Source: Streptomyces sp. A1136
GTDB taxonomy: Bacteria; Actinomycetota; Actinomycetes; Streptomycetales; Streptomycetaceae
Assembly: GCF_004795055.1 (NCBI RefSeq)
Contig: NZ_SSBJ01000001.1
Span: forward strand, 62,001 to 126,000
Direction: 5' to 3'
DNA: 64,000 nucleotides
Under the pieces are notes generated by a model, which saw only the letters and a list, made by a program, of their open reading frames with translations, made no database searches and had not been told where the DNA came from. The position numbers were made by a program, and so were the translations under genes. Shown here piece after piece: positions 16,601 through 24,062 of the stretch. Each line of letters opens with the position of its first letter. Positions within the stretch are counted from its first letter, which is position 1.

Positions 16601-18124
16601 TCAGCTCCCGCAGTACGTGTCCCCCCGCGGGCGCTGCCCGGTGGTGAGGAACCGGGTCACCGCCCGGTCTCCGCAGGCGTTGCCGGTGCCCAGGTAGGAG
16701 CCGTGGCCGCCTTGGTCGACGGTGACCAGCCGGGCCCGCGCGCCGAGCGCCTCGCGCATCTTGAGGGCGCCGGCGTAAGGGGTGGAGGGGTCCCGCAGGT
16801 TCTGGATCATCAGGATGTTGGACGGCCCGTTCGCGGTGATCCGCGTGGGCTGCTCCGTCGGGCGGTCCTTCCAAAAGGCGCAGGGGGTGATGTTCACCGG
16901 CATCCCGGCCGTGAGGGGGTGCGCGGTCCGGTCCGCGGCCACGGCGCGCTCGTACGCGGCGACGTCCCCCGGCCAGCTCACGTCGTTGCAGATGACCCCC
17001 ACCGTCACCGACGCGTCCGTGTCCGGCATGGGGCCCGAGACGTCGGGCGTCAGCACCGGTGCGGCGGCCGGGTCCTGGGCGGCCAGCAGGAGCCTGGCGA
17101 GGGGGGCGAAGGAGTTGCCGTAGAGGGTGGTCTGGAGCGCCTGGCGCAGCCGGGTCCCGGTCAGCGGCACACCCGGCACGTTCGACTGCCGGGGCGCGCG
17201 GTCCAGCTCCGCCGCGACCTTCAGGAACAGGGGCCGTACGTCCTCGGGGCGGGCGGCCAGCCGCAGTCCCTCGGCGTCCCGCGCCGGGTCGGCGGCCCAG
17301 GCCGCGAAGTCGGGGAAGCGGTCGTCGGCGCCGACCGACATGTTCGCGAGCCAGCCGCGGGCCACGCGGGACGGGTCGGGGTCGCCGCTGCTGTCCAGCA
17401 CCCAGCGGTCGGTGTGCTGGGGGAACCGCTGGGCGTACTGCGCGCCCACGTAGGTCCCGTACGAGGTGCCCCAGGCGGAGAGTTTCCGCTCGCCCAGGGC
17501 CTGGCGCAGGAGGTCGATGTCGCGCACCTCGTTGGCGGTGGTGAAGCTGCGCAGCTCGGGCCCGCCGTGCTCGGCGCAGGCCTCGGCGACCCTGCGCGAG
17601 CGGGCCGCGTTCTCGGCGACGGAGCCGTCGGGGCCGGGCCAGGAGCGGAGGGTGACCAGGTGGCGGTCCTCCTCGGCCAGCCCACAGGACGCGGTGGTGC
17701 TGCCGCCGACCCCGCGCGGATCGAGGGATACGAGGTCGTACGCGCCGGCCATCTCCCGGGCCAGGGCCTCGCCCTTCGAGGTCAGCCGCTGGACGCCGGA
17801 GCTGCCCGGCCCGCCGGGGATCACCAGCAGCGTCCCGCGCCTCGCCTGCGGGCGGTCGCCGCGCAGCCGGGTCACGGCGAGGCCGAGCCGCCGGCCGCCG
17901 GGGTCGTGGTAGTCGAGGGGGACGGGGAGCGTCGCGCACTGCTGGCCGGGCAGGGCGCCCCGGTGCGTGCAGTCGTGCCAGTCGAGGACGGGCACGGCGG
18001 CGGCCCGGGGGGCGGTGGCACCGGCCAGGGCGGTGGCCTGCGGGGCGGTGGCACCGGCCAGGGCGGCGACGGCCACGGTGGACAGGGCGACGGCGGCGGC
18101 CTTGCGGCGGCGGTTGGTGGGCAT
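16601..18124 (-). CDS. Secreted alpha/beta hydrolase, S33 peptidase (tripeptidyl aminopeptidase-like)
   Basis: 507 residues. A signal peptide (MPTNRRRKAAAVALSTVAVA and an Ala-rich stretch) contains a duplicated ALAGATAP segment. The catalytic domain has the oxyanion loop VIPGGPGSSG, nucleophile elbow WGTSYGTYVG, the acidic residue in NLRDPSTPYAGALKM and the His in DQGGHGSYLGTGNACG, as in the Streptomyces SlpD/TAP family of secreted exopeptidases with the TAP-like C-terminal domain. It releases short peptides from protein N-termini. ATG 18124 is chosen because it starts directly at a signal peptide; its ribosome-binding site is weak. Divergent from the sigma-factor gene. Confidence 0.9.
   Translation of the reverse strand: MPTNRRRKAAAVALSTVAVAALAGATAPQATALAGATAPRAAAVPVLDWHDCTHRGALPGQQCATLPVPLDYHDPGGRRLGLAVTRLRGDRPQARRGTLLVIPGGPGSSGVQRLTSKGEALAREMAGAYDLVSLDPRGVGGSTTASCGLAEEDRHLVTLRSWPGPDGSVAENAARSRRVAEACAEHGGPELRSFTTANEVRDIDLLRQALGERKLSAWGTSYGTYVGAQYAQRFPQHTDRWVLDSSGDPDPSRVARGWLANMSVGADDRFPDFAAWAADPARDAEGLRLAARPEDVRPLFLKVAAELDRAPRQSNVPGVPLTGTRLRQALQTTLYGNSFAPLARLLLAAQDPAAAPVLTPDVSGPMPDTDASVTVGVICNDVSWPGDVAAYERAVAADRTAHPLTAGMPVNITPCAFWKDRPTEQPTRITANGPSNILMIQNLRDPSTPYAGALKMREALGARARLVTVDQGGHGSYLGTGNACGDRAVTRFLTTGQRPRGDTYCGS
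18009..18066. repeat. 33-base duplication inside the signal-peptide coding region
   Basis: A 25-base identical segment occurs at 18009-18033 and 18042-18066, offset 33 bases, duplicating eleven codons (ALAGATAP region) of the S33 peptidase leader. The reading frame is kept. Confidence 0.9.
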
Positions 18125-18276
18125 GGCCCCATGCTTGTGGACCACGCCGCGCGGCCCCATCCGGCTGCCGGGACGTTCCCAGGGGGGCAGACCCCCCGCG
18201 GGGCCTTCCGGAAAGCCCGCGCCGGGCCCCCGGAGCACAACCCGGCGCGTGGGCCGGATGGCCGGAGCAAAAGTTC

Positions 18277-18302
18277 GGGTATGGAATGGTTGGGAAGGGT
18301 AT
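18277..18302 (+). promoter_or_regulatory. Stress-sigma-type promoter candidate before the sigma gene
   Basis: GGGT at 18277-18280, 16 bases, then GGGTAT at 18297-18302 matches the Streptomyces SigB-family pattern GNNT-N14-16-GGGTAT. It is 66 bases before the start codon of a sigma factor of the same family, suggesting autoregulation. Confidence 0.55.
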
Positions 18303-18368
18303 ATCCCCCTGGACAGCGCAACGACGGCCCCGGACTCGGGACCTCCCCGTCGCTTGGAGCGCAGACTG

Positions 18369-19376
18369 ATGGAACGTACAGAGCTCACAGACGTCGCCAC
18401 CGACGAGGCCAGGGCCCTCTCGGTGGCCCTGTTCCGCAGGCTGGCCCGGCTGCAGGAAGGCACGGCGGAGTACTCGTACGTACGCAACACCCTCGTCGAG
18501 CTGAACATCAGCCTGGTGCGGTACGCCGCCCGCCGGTTCCGCGGGCGCAGCGAGCCGATGGAGGACATCGTCCAGGTCGGCACAATCGGCCTGATCAAGG
18601 CCATCAACCGGTTCGACCCGGACCGCGGTGTCGAGTTCACCTCGTTCGCCATGCCCACCATCACCGGCGAGATCAAGCGGTTCTTCCGCGACACCAGCTG
18701 GGCCGTCAAGGTCCCGCGCCGGCTCCAGGAGCTGCGCATCGACACGGCGAAGGCGCACGACGCGCTGGAACAGGACCTCGGCCGCGAGCCCACCGACGTC
18801 GAACTCGCCGAACAGCTGAACGTCACGCCGGAGGAGCTGTCCGAGGGCCGCAAGGCGGCGCGGGCCTACTCCGCGCGCTCCCTGGACGCCCCGGCGCAGG
18901 AGGAGAGCGACCGCGACCCCTACGCCGCTCCGACGGCGCTGGGCGAGGAGGAGCCCGCCTACGACCTCATCGAGTGCCTGGAGTCGCTCAAGCCGATGCT
19001 GGCCGGGCTCTCCCCGCGCGAGCGGAAGCTGCTGGAGCTGCGATTCGGGCAGGAGCTGACGCAGTCGGAGATCGGCGGGCAGCTGGGGCTCTCGCAGATG
19101 CATGTCTCGCGCCTGCTGAACCGCACCCTGACCCGGCTGCGCGCGGAGTTCCTCACCGACGGGGAGGACGAGGAGACCGGTCCCGAGAGCCCGGCTGCCG
19201 CGGCTCCCGGTTCCCCCGAGGCCCTTACCTCCCGTCGGGCTCGGGAAGCGGCGGACCGGAATCCGGCGGACCCGGCGGGGCAGGAGGCGGTACCTCCAGC
19301 CAGACCGTCTTCCCGGGGAACGCGCCGCCCGAAGGTTCGGCGCCCCAGCTCCTCGCGAGCCGTTCCAACACGATGA
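18369..19376 (+). CDS. RNA polymerase sigma factor, SigB/SigF family
   Basis: 335 residues. Region 2 is clear (LVRYAARRFRGRSEPMEDIV, GTIGLIKAINRFDPDRGVEF, TSFAMPTITGEIKRFFRDTS), region 3 follows (VPRRLQELRIDTAKAHDALE), and region 4 has the helix-turn-helix LTQSEIGGQLGLSQMHVSRL. This is the partner-switching class active in stress and sporulation. ATG 18369 follows GGAG. The normal fold ends near residue 265; about 70 further Pro/Arg/Ser-rich residues are encoded antisense to the HATPase gene 19225-19680 and are probably a non-constrained tail. Confidence 0.93.
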   Translation: MERTELTDVATDEARALSVALFRRLARLQEGTAEYSYVRNTLVELNISLVRYAARRFRGRSEPMEDIVQVGTIGLIKAINRFDPDRGVEFTSFAMPTITGEIKRFFRDTSWAVKVPRRLQELRIDTAKAHDALEQDLGREPTDVELAEQLNVTPEELSEGRKAARAYSARSLDAPAQEESDRDPYAAPTALGEEEPAYDLIECLESLKPMLAGLSPRERKLLELRFGQELTQSEIGGQLGLSQMHVSRLLNRTLTRLRAEFLTDGEDEETGPESPAAAAPGSPEALTSRRAREAADRNPADPAGQEAVPPARPSSRGTRRPKVRRPSSSRAVPTR

Positions 19377-19680
19377 GGCCGTGACCTCCCGGTCGGGTCC
19401 GGTCGCCCGGCGGTCGACGGCGCGGGGGCTCGGGGCTGTCGTCGCTGACCTCCACCCGTAGCCCCAGCGCGCTGTGGCGCAAGACCAGCTCCCGGGGGCC
19501 ACCGCCGTGCAGGCAGGCGTTGGTGACGACCTCCGAGACCAGCAGGAGCACGTCTTCCATCGCCTCGGGGTCACGGGGCCACAGCCAGTCCGTGAGCGCC
19601 TGCCGGGTGAAGTCCCGGCACCGGGTGACGACACCGGTCGTCGCGCCGCCCAGGACCAGCCTCCGAGTCTGCTCGGCCAC
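19225..19680 (-). CDS. ATP-binding protein, anti-sigma-factor (RsbW/HATPase_c) type
   Basis: 151 residues from GTG 19680, with GGGAGG just upstream. The GHKL ATPase N-box is VLLLVSEVVTNACLHGGG, the G1 region is VEVSDDSPE, and the G2-type loop GGHGLIVLERLARSWG and the closing strand GKTVWLEVPP are present. This is the small stand-alone HATPase class that includes anti-sigma kinases such as RsbW. The gene is convergent with and overlaps the sigma-factor gene by 152 bases. Regulation of that sigma factor is possible but unproven; many paralogues exist in Streptomyces. Confidence 0.85.
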   Translation of the reverse strand: MAEQTRRLVLGGATTGVVTRCRDFTRQALTDWLWPRDPEAMEDVLLLVSEVVTNACLHGGGPRELVLRHSALGLRVEVSDDSPEPPRRRPPGDRTRPGGHGLIVLERLARSWGAEPSGGAFPGKTVWLEVPPPAPPGPPDSGPPLPEPDGR

Positions 19681-19929
19681 AGGGCCTCCCGTCTCCGCGC
19701 GCACGTGTCCGCGCGCCCGTCTCCGCGCGCACTCCTGCGCGCCGCACCTACCCCCGCCCGGGGCGACCAATCCCGATATTCCTTTATGCACCCCTTCTCA
19801 ACCACCCCGTTAACGTCACAGAATCCCGCCAGTTTCTTCCGGCCAATGGAAAGTAGATTCCGCCATGCGATAAACGATGCCCGGCGCGCTCAACGTGCGG
19901 GGGCCACGTCGGGGGCCGAGTCTTCGACG
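19681..19929. other. Non-coding region before the SDR remnant
   Basis: Holds the upstream region of the HATPase gene. The part from about 19780 to 19870 is less GC-rich (TATTCCTTTATGCACCCC, GTTAACGTCACAG) and probably contains its promoter. No gene is supported. Confidence 0.5.
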
Positions 19930-20141
19930 TCACGTGGTCGGGGCCTGGCTGACGACCACCGCCACCGCCTCCCACCTGCGGGAGTCCGACGCGGCCTCGC
20001 GCGACCGGATCACCGGGAACATGCCGTGTGCGCCGGGTGGGCGCGCCCGAGGGCGTGGCCGAGGACGCGCCCTACCTCGGGAACGCCGCCTGCACGACCG
20101 AGGACGTCCTCGCCGTCGACGGCGGTCGCCACGTCGTGTGA
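19930..20141 (+). pseudogene. Remnant of a short-chain dehydrogenase (C-terminal part, frameshifted)
   Basis: The last 36 codons before TGA 20139-20141, read from 20034, give RVGAPEGVAEDAPYLGNAAC then TTEDVLAVDGGRHVV, the typical C-terminus of SDR oxidoreductases. The preceding part continues only in another frame (HLRESDAASRDRITGNMP, ending near 20032), so one extra base near 20033 breaks the gene. The upstream two thirds, including the NAD-binding motif and YxxxK active site, are absent. No start codon or ribosome-binding site serves the fragment. It is a relic between the HATPase and aminotransferase genes. Confidence 0.7.
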
Positions 20142-20355
20142 TCCGGGCGCGCGGGCCGGCCGGGCGGGCTCCGCCGGGCGAGGGCACCGGGCCGGCGCGT
20201 CGACCGGAACGTTTCCCACCCCCGTGCGGAAACCTCCCGGATCGCCTCGCCCGGCCGCCCCGGCGGGCCCGCCCCGGCGACCGGCGGCCGACGCTAGCCC
20301 GCCCCCGGGGCCCCGTCGAAAGCGCGCCCGGCGATCCGTCAGGTCGCCGGAGCAC
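20142..20355. other. G/C-rich spacer between SDR relic and aminotransferase promoter
   Basis: About 210 very G/C-rich bases without a supported gene. I see no strong hairpin or promoter except the palindrome that begins at 20356. Confidence 0.5.
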
Positions 20356-20374
20356 TTGTCCACATTCTGGACAA
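20356..20374. promoter_or_regulatory. 19-base palindrome upstream of the aminotransferase
   Basis: TTGTCCA at 20356-20362 and TGGACAA at 20368-20374 are perfect arms around CATTC. It is followed two bases later by the -10-like TACCCT (20376-20381), six bases before the ATG, so the transcript may be leaderless and a bound regulator would cover the promoter. Confidence 0.6.
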
Positions 20375-20387
20375 CTACCCTCGGATT

Positions 20388-21749
20388 ATGAACGCAGCCG
20401 CCGACGGCCCAGCCGCCGTGAAAGACGCCGTGAAAGACGCCGACCGGAAGCACGTCTTCCATTCCTGGTCGGCGCAGGAACTCATCGATCCGCTCGCCGT
20501 CGCGGGAGCCGAGGGTTCGTACTTCTGGGACTACGAGGGCAACCGTTTCCTCGACTTCTCCAGCGCGCTCGTCTACACGAACATCGGCTACCAGCACCCC
20601 AAGGTCGCCGCCGCCATCGCGGAACAGGCCGGGAAGCTCTGTACCGTCGCCCCCGGTTTCGCCGTGGACTCCCGCTCCGAGGCCGCGCGCCTCATCGCGG
20701 AGCGCACCCCCGGCGACCTCGACAAGATCTTCTTCACCAATGCCGGCGCCGAGGCCGTCGAGAACGCCGTCCGGATGGCACGCGTACACACCGGACGCCC
20801 GAAGGTGCTGGCCGCCTATCGCTCGTACCACGGCGCCACGTCAGCCGCGATCAACCTCACCGGTGACGCCCGCCGCTTCGGCAACGACTCGGCCACCGCC
20901 GGTGTCGTGCACTTCTGGGGCCCGTTCCGCTACCGCTCGCCCTTCCACGCGACCACCGACGCCGAGGAGAGCGCCCGCGCGCTGCGCCACCTGGAGGACA
21001 CCATCGTCTTCGAGGGCCCGCGGTCGATCGCCGCGGTCATCCTGGAGACGGTCGGCGGCGCCCCCGGCGTGCTCGTGCCGCCGCCCGGCTACCTGGCCGG
21101 GGTGCGCGAACTGTGCGACCGGCACGGCATCGTCTTCATCCTGGACGAGGTCATGGTCGGCTTCGGCCGCACCGGGAAGTGGTTCGCCTGCGAGCACTGG
21201 GACGTCACCCCCGACCTGCTGTGCTTCGCCAAGGGCGTCACCAGCGGGTACGTCCCGCTCGGCGGCGTCGCCATCTCCGCCGCCATCGCCGAGACCTTCG
21301 CCCGCCGGCCCTACCCGGGCGGGCTGACGTACTCCGGTCACGTCCTGGCGTGCGCCGCGGCGGTCGCCACCATCAACACGATGGAGGAGGAGGGCATCGT
21401 CGAGCAGTCCGCCCGTACCGGCGCCGAGCTGCTCGGTCCGGGCCTGCGCGCGCTCGCCGAGCGGCACCCCTCGGTCGGCGAGGTCCGGGGCCTGGGCACC
21501 TTCTGGGCGTTGGAACTCGTACGGGACGCGGAGACGGGCGAGCCGCTCGTGCCGTACAACGCCTCGGGCGCGGACAACGCGCCGATGACCGCGTTCGGGG
21601 CGGCCTGCAAGAAGGGCGGTTTGTGGCCGCTGATCGCCGGCAACCGCATCCACGTCGCGCCGCCGTGCAACATCTCCGGGCAGGACGTGGCGAAGGGCTT
21701 GGCGATCCTCGACGAGGCGTTGTCGGTCGCGGACGCGCACATGGTCTGA
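20388..21749 (+). CDS. Class III PLP-dependent aminotransferase
   Basis: 453 residues of the class III (omega-amino-acid:pyruvate type) family. The cofactor-binding signature is IVFILDEVMVGFGRTGKWFA, with Asp253 contacting the pyridine ring, and CFAKGVTSGYVPLGGV with Schiff-base Lys282. The phosphate-binding TNAGAEAVENAVRMAR and SYHGAT also fit. The substrate could be a beta- or gamma-amino acid such as beta-alanine or an amine; it cannot be read from sequence. No ribosome-binding site is visible, in keeping with a leaderless mRNA. The next gene in the same direction is uricase, 305 bases away, so a role in nitrogen salvage is possible but they are not obviously one operon. Confidence 0.9.
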   Translation: MNAAADGPAAVKDAVKDADRKHVFHSWSAQELIDPLAVAGAEGSYFWDYEGNRFLDFSSALVYTNIGYQHPKVAAAIAEQAGKLCTVAPGFAVDSRSEAARLIAERTPGDLDKIFFTNAGAEAVENAVRMARVHTGRPKVLAAYRSYHGATSAAINLTGDARRFGNDSATAGVVHFWGPFRYRSPFHATTDAEESARALRHLEDTIVFEGPRSIAAVILETVGGAPGVLVPPPGYLAGVRELCDRHGIVFILDEVMVGFGRTGKWFACEHWDVTPDLLCFAKGVTSGYVPLGGVAISAAIAETFARRPYPGGLTYSGHVLACAAAVATINTMEEEGIVEQSARTGAELLGPGLRALAERHPSVGEVRGLGTFWALELVRDAETGEPLVPYNASGADNAPMTAFGAACKKGGLWPLIAGNRIHVAPPCNISGQDVAKGLAILDEALSVADAHMV

Positions 21750-22054
21750 CCTGCGCGGACAACCCCGCTGCTGTGGGGTCGCCCAAGGCGTGGGTGCGGG
21801 TATTCGGATGATCCGTGCGGGGGATATCGCACCGTACGCGTGTTGCAATCCGTGGAGCGGTACGAAGCGCCGGCGAGCACCGCGGCAGCACCACCACCAG
21901 CACCTACGGACCGGGATGCACGTCAGTCCCGGGGCGGCCCCACGCGGCCGAACGGCGGGGAGCGGCACGCCTTCTCTCGGGCGGACGCTGGACGCCGGGC
22001 GTACGGGATCCAGACCACCGGACTCCGTGTTCCCGAGACCCGAAGGAAGACAGC
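21750..22054. other. Intergenic region between aminotransferase and uricase
   Basis: 305 bases with no supported gene. A weak 5-bp stem (ACCCC/GGGGT) lies shortly after the aminotransferase stop. The uricase promoter should be in here but I cannot place it with confidence. Confidence 0.5.
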
Positions 22055-22999
22055 ATGAGCAAGCACGTCCTGGCCCAGAACCAGTACGGCAAGGCCGAGA
22101 ACCGCATCGTCAAGGTCACCCGCAAGGGCAATGGGGGTACCTCCCGGACGGAGTCCGGGGGAGGTTCCTGGCACGAGATCCGTGACCTCAACGTCTCGGT
22201 CGCGCTCCGCGGCGAGTTCCGCGATGTCCACCTGACCGGCGACAACGCCAACTGCCTGCCGACGGACACCACCAAGAACACGGTGTACGCCTTCGGCAAG
22301 GAACACGGCATCGACTCCCCCGAGGCCTTCGGCATCCTCCTCGCCAAGCACTTCGTCTCCTCCCAGCAGCCGATCCACGAGGCGCAGATCCGCATCGAGG
22401 AGTACGCCTGGGACCGCATCCCGGTGCCGACGCGCAAGGAGCAGCACTCCTTCGTCCGCAAGGGCCAGGAGGTGCGCACCGCGCAGATCACCTACAGCGA
22501 GACGACGGGGCTCCAGGTCATCTCGGGCCTCAAGGACCTGACGGTGATGAACTCGACGAACTCCGAGTTCCACGGCTACATCAAGGACAAGTACACGACC
22601 CTCCAAGAGGCGTATGACCGCATCCTGGCGACCAAGGTCACCGCGCGTTGGGCGCATTCGGCGCTCGCCGCCGACGACCCGGAGCACGACTGGGACCGGT
22701 CGTACAAGAAGGTCCGCAAGCACATGCTGGAGGCCTTCGCGGAGACGTACTCGTACTCGCTCCAGCAGACCCTGAACCAGATGGCCGAGCGGGTCCTGGA
22801 CAACTGCCCGCGGGTCAACGAGGTCCGGCTGAACCTGCCCAACAAGCACCACTTCCTCGTCGACTTGGAGCCCTTCGGCCTCAAGAACGACAACGAGGTC
22901 TACTTCGCGGCGGACCGGATGTACGGCCTGATCGAGGGCACCATCCACCGTGACGGGGTGCAGCCGGTCATCGCGACCAGCGACTGGATCGTCGCGTAA
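22055..22999 (+). CDS. Urate oxidase (uricase) with an internal 12-residue insertion
   Basis: 314 residues. Uricase motifs are clear: LAQNQYGKAENRIVKVTR at the N-terminus, LPTDTTKNTVYAFGKEHG with the catalytic Thr region, HSFVRKGQEVRTAQITYSE, TNSEFHGYIKDKYTTLQE and LPNKHHFLVDLEPFGLKNDN. It oxidises urate to 5-hydroxyisourate with O2 in purine breakdown. Between KVTRKGN and WHEIRDLNV, where the family runs straight on, twelve residues (GGTSRTESGGGS) are encoded by 22133-22168, a palindromic element. The insertion lies between the first beta strands and may fall in a loop. ATG 22055 follows GAAGGAAG. Confidence 0.94.
   Translation: MSKHVLAQNQYGKAENRIVKVTRKGNGGTSRTESGGGSWHEIRDLNVSVALRGEFRDVHLTGDNANCLPTDTTKNTVYAFGKEHGIDSPEAFGILLAKHFVSSQQPIHEAQIRIEEYAWDRIPVPTRKEQHSFVRKGQEVRTAQITYSETTGLQVISGLKDLTVMNSTNSEFHGYIKDKYTTLQEAYDRILATKVTARWAHSALAADDPEHDWDRSYKKVRKHMLEAFAETYSYSLQQTLNQMAERVLDNCPRVNEVRLNLPNKHHFLVDLEPFGLKNDNEVYFAADRMYGLIEGTIHRDGVQPVIATSDWIVA
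22133..22168. repeat. Palindromic repeat element inserted in the uricase coding sequence
   Basis: 36 bases starting GGGGGTACCTCCCGGAC and ending GTCCGGGGGAGGTTCC. CCCGGAC and GTCCGGG form a perfect 7-bp stem around GGA, extended with a bulge. The layout (G-run, CTCCC arm, GGGGGAGG arm) resembles the short palindromic repeats scattered through Streptomyces genomes. It keeps the reading frame. Adjacent TGG triplets occur at 22132 and 22169. Confidence 0.75.
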
Positions 23000-23021
23000 C
23001 ACCCACGCCCTCCGCGTGTTC

Positions 23022-23050
23022 GGCCCGGACCGCGCCGCGGGGTCCGGGCC
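23022..23050. terminator. Hairpin between convergent uricase and phosphatase-like genes
   Basis: GGCCCGGACC at 23022-23031 pairs perfectly with GGTCCGGGCC at 23041-23050, with a 9-base loop. It lies 22 bases after the uricase stop and just past the end of the convergent gene. Confidence 0.75.
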
Positions 23051-23056
23051 CTCCGG

Positions 23057-23572
23057 CTACCGCGCCGCGGGACGCGGGTCCGTGCCGGCGTCCGTGGAGG
23101 GGTTCGTCTGCGAGTCCGGGCGCGAAGCCGGGTCGGGCTGTCCCACGAGCAGATTCCAACGGCCGGAGCGTCCCGTGAGGGTGGTGACGGTGTCCGGCCG
23201 CACGTCCAGCCGCCAGAACGCCGCCCCGGGCAGGTCCAGGGCGTAGACCACGGCCGCCCGTACGACGGCCTGTTCCACCACCGCGCGGTGCGTGCCCGGT
23301 CCGAGACCGGTGAGATGAGCGCCCGTGCGCGCGATCAGGGCCGCCACCGATTCCCCGCCGCCGGGGGGCGCGTACGACGGGTCGGTGAGCCACTGCCCGA
23401 CCGCCTGGGGATTCCCGGCGGCGACCTCGTCCAGGGTCCGGCCCGCCCACTCGCCCATCTCCTGGCCGCGCAGCCCCTCGTGCCCCGGGCAGGGTGCCCC
23501 GACCCCGAACCGCCCCTGGCGGGCGGCCGGACCGAGCGGTGGCGTCACGAGGCGCAGGCGTACGACAGACAT
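23057..23572 (-). CDS. Histidine phosphatase-like protein, catalytic RHG missing
   Basis: 171 residues from ATG 23572. The order of blocks follows the histidine phosphatase superfamily: an N-terminal strand (VVRLRLVTPPLG), the acidic-turn region EMGEWAGRTLDEVAAG, WLTDPSYAPPGGGESVAAL and a final strand region GTHRAVVEQAVVRAAVVYAL. The first strand should end in Arg-His-Gly but reads LVTPPLGPA, and the second catalytic His is replaced (VVEQAVV), so classical phosphatase activity is unlikely. It is divergent from the cobalamin-riboswitch-controlled cbtBA genes, and similar proteins near cobalt genes recall CobC, so an accessory role there is a guess. The ribosome-binding site is weak. Confidence 0.65.
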   Translation of the reverse strand: MSVVRLRLVTPPLGPAARQGRFGVGAPCPGHEGLRGQEMGEWAGRTLDEVAAGNPQAVGQWLTDPSYAPPGGGESVAALIARTGAHLTGLGPGTHRAVVEQAVVRAAVVYALDLPGAAFWRLDVRPDTVTTLTGRSGRWNLLVGQPDPASRPDSQTNPSTDAGTDPRPAAR

Positions 23573-23677
23573 GCCAAGAGGGTAGGGCCGAAGGGACCGG
23601 CGCGCGCCCGGGGCGTGAGACGGCGCCCACACGCCGTGGTGTTCGGGCCACGCGCGCGGTACGGTCACGGACGACAT

Positions 23678-23781
23678 GACGACGGTATGACGGAAGTACC
23701 GGTGAGAATCCGGCACGGTCGCGCCACTGTGAAACCTCCCGCACGGGTACGGGGAGGGAAGTCAGACCCGCCACCGTCGTC
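23678..23781 (+). ncRNA. Cobalamin (adenosylcobalamin) riboswitch
   Basis: The conserved elements are in order: GGTGAGAATCCGGCAC at 23701, GCGCCACTGTGAA at 23721, and the B12-box GGAAGTCAGACCCGC around 23757-23771. The closing helix is formed by GACGACGGT (23678-23686) and ACCGTCGTC (23773-23781), perfectly complementary. It lies 47 bases before cbtB, so expression of the cobalt transporter genes should fall when cobalamin is plentiful. Confidence 0.95.
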
Positions 23782-23828
23782 AAAGAGCACCACTGACCGG
23801 GACGCGTGTTCCCTCTGGAGGTTCTGCC

Positions 23829-24044
23829 ATGGCTCACTCTGCCGCGCCCACGACGGCTCCCGCCGCCGTTGCCCCGATTTCCCTTTCCGCGCTCGCCCCT
23901 TGGGCGGTCTTCGCGGGGATCGTCACGCTCTTCCTGCTCTACCTCGTCGGCGCCGAGCAGGGTGCGACCGCGCTCTTCGAGGGCAACACCGTCCACGAGT
24001 GGATGCACGACGGCCGTCACCTCCTCGGCTTCCCCTGCCACTGA
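23829..24044 (+). CDS. cbtB: Cobalt transporter subunit CbtB
   Basis: 71-residue single-helix membrane protein. One hydrophobic helix (LAPWAVFAGIVTLFLLYLVG) is followed by the CbtB C-terminus VHEWMHDGRHLLGFPCH with several His residues and a Cys, suited to metal binding. ATG 23829 follows TGGAGG. It is the first gene under the cobalamin riboswitch and is 18 bases upstream of cbtA. The CbtAB pair is predicted to import cobalt for B12 synthesis. Confidence 0.94.
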   Translation: MAHSAAPTTAPAAVAPISLSALAPWAVFAGIVTLFLLYLVGAEQGATALFEGNTVHEWMHDGRHLLGFPCH

Positions 24045-24062
24045 TCCGGAGTCCCGATCCAG

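Noticed and set aside
16494..19805. 1103-codon minus-strand open frame spanning the peptidase, sigma and HATPase genes
   Set aside because: Passes through three well-supported genes in the wrong frames; no domain in its translation.
20142..20355. Possible small gene in the G/C-rich spacer after the SDR relic
   Set aside because: All frames are open only through base composition; no ribosome-binding site or sensible protein.
22055..22999. Start of uricase at an upstream in-frame ATG near 21815
   Set aside because: The extra 80 residues match nothing in uricases, and GAAGGAAG is correctly placed only for ATG 22055.
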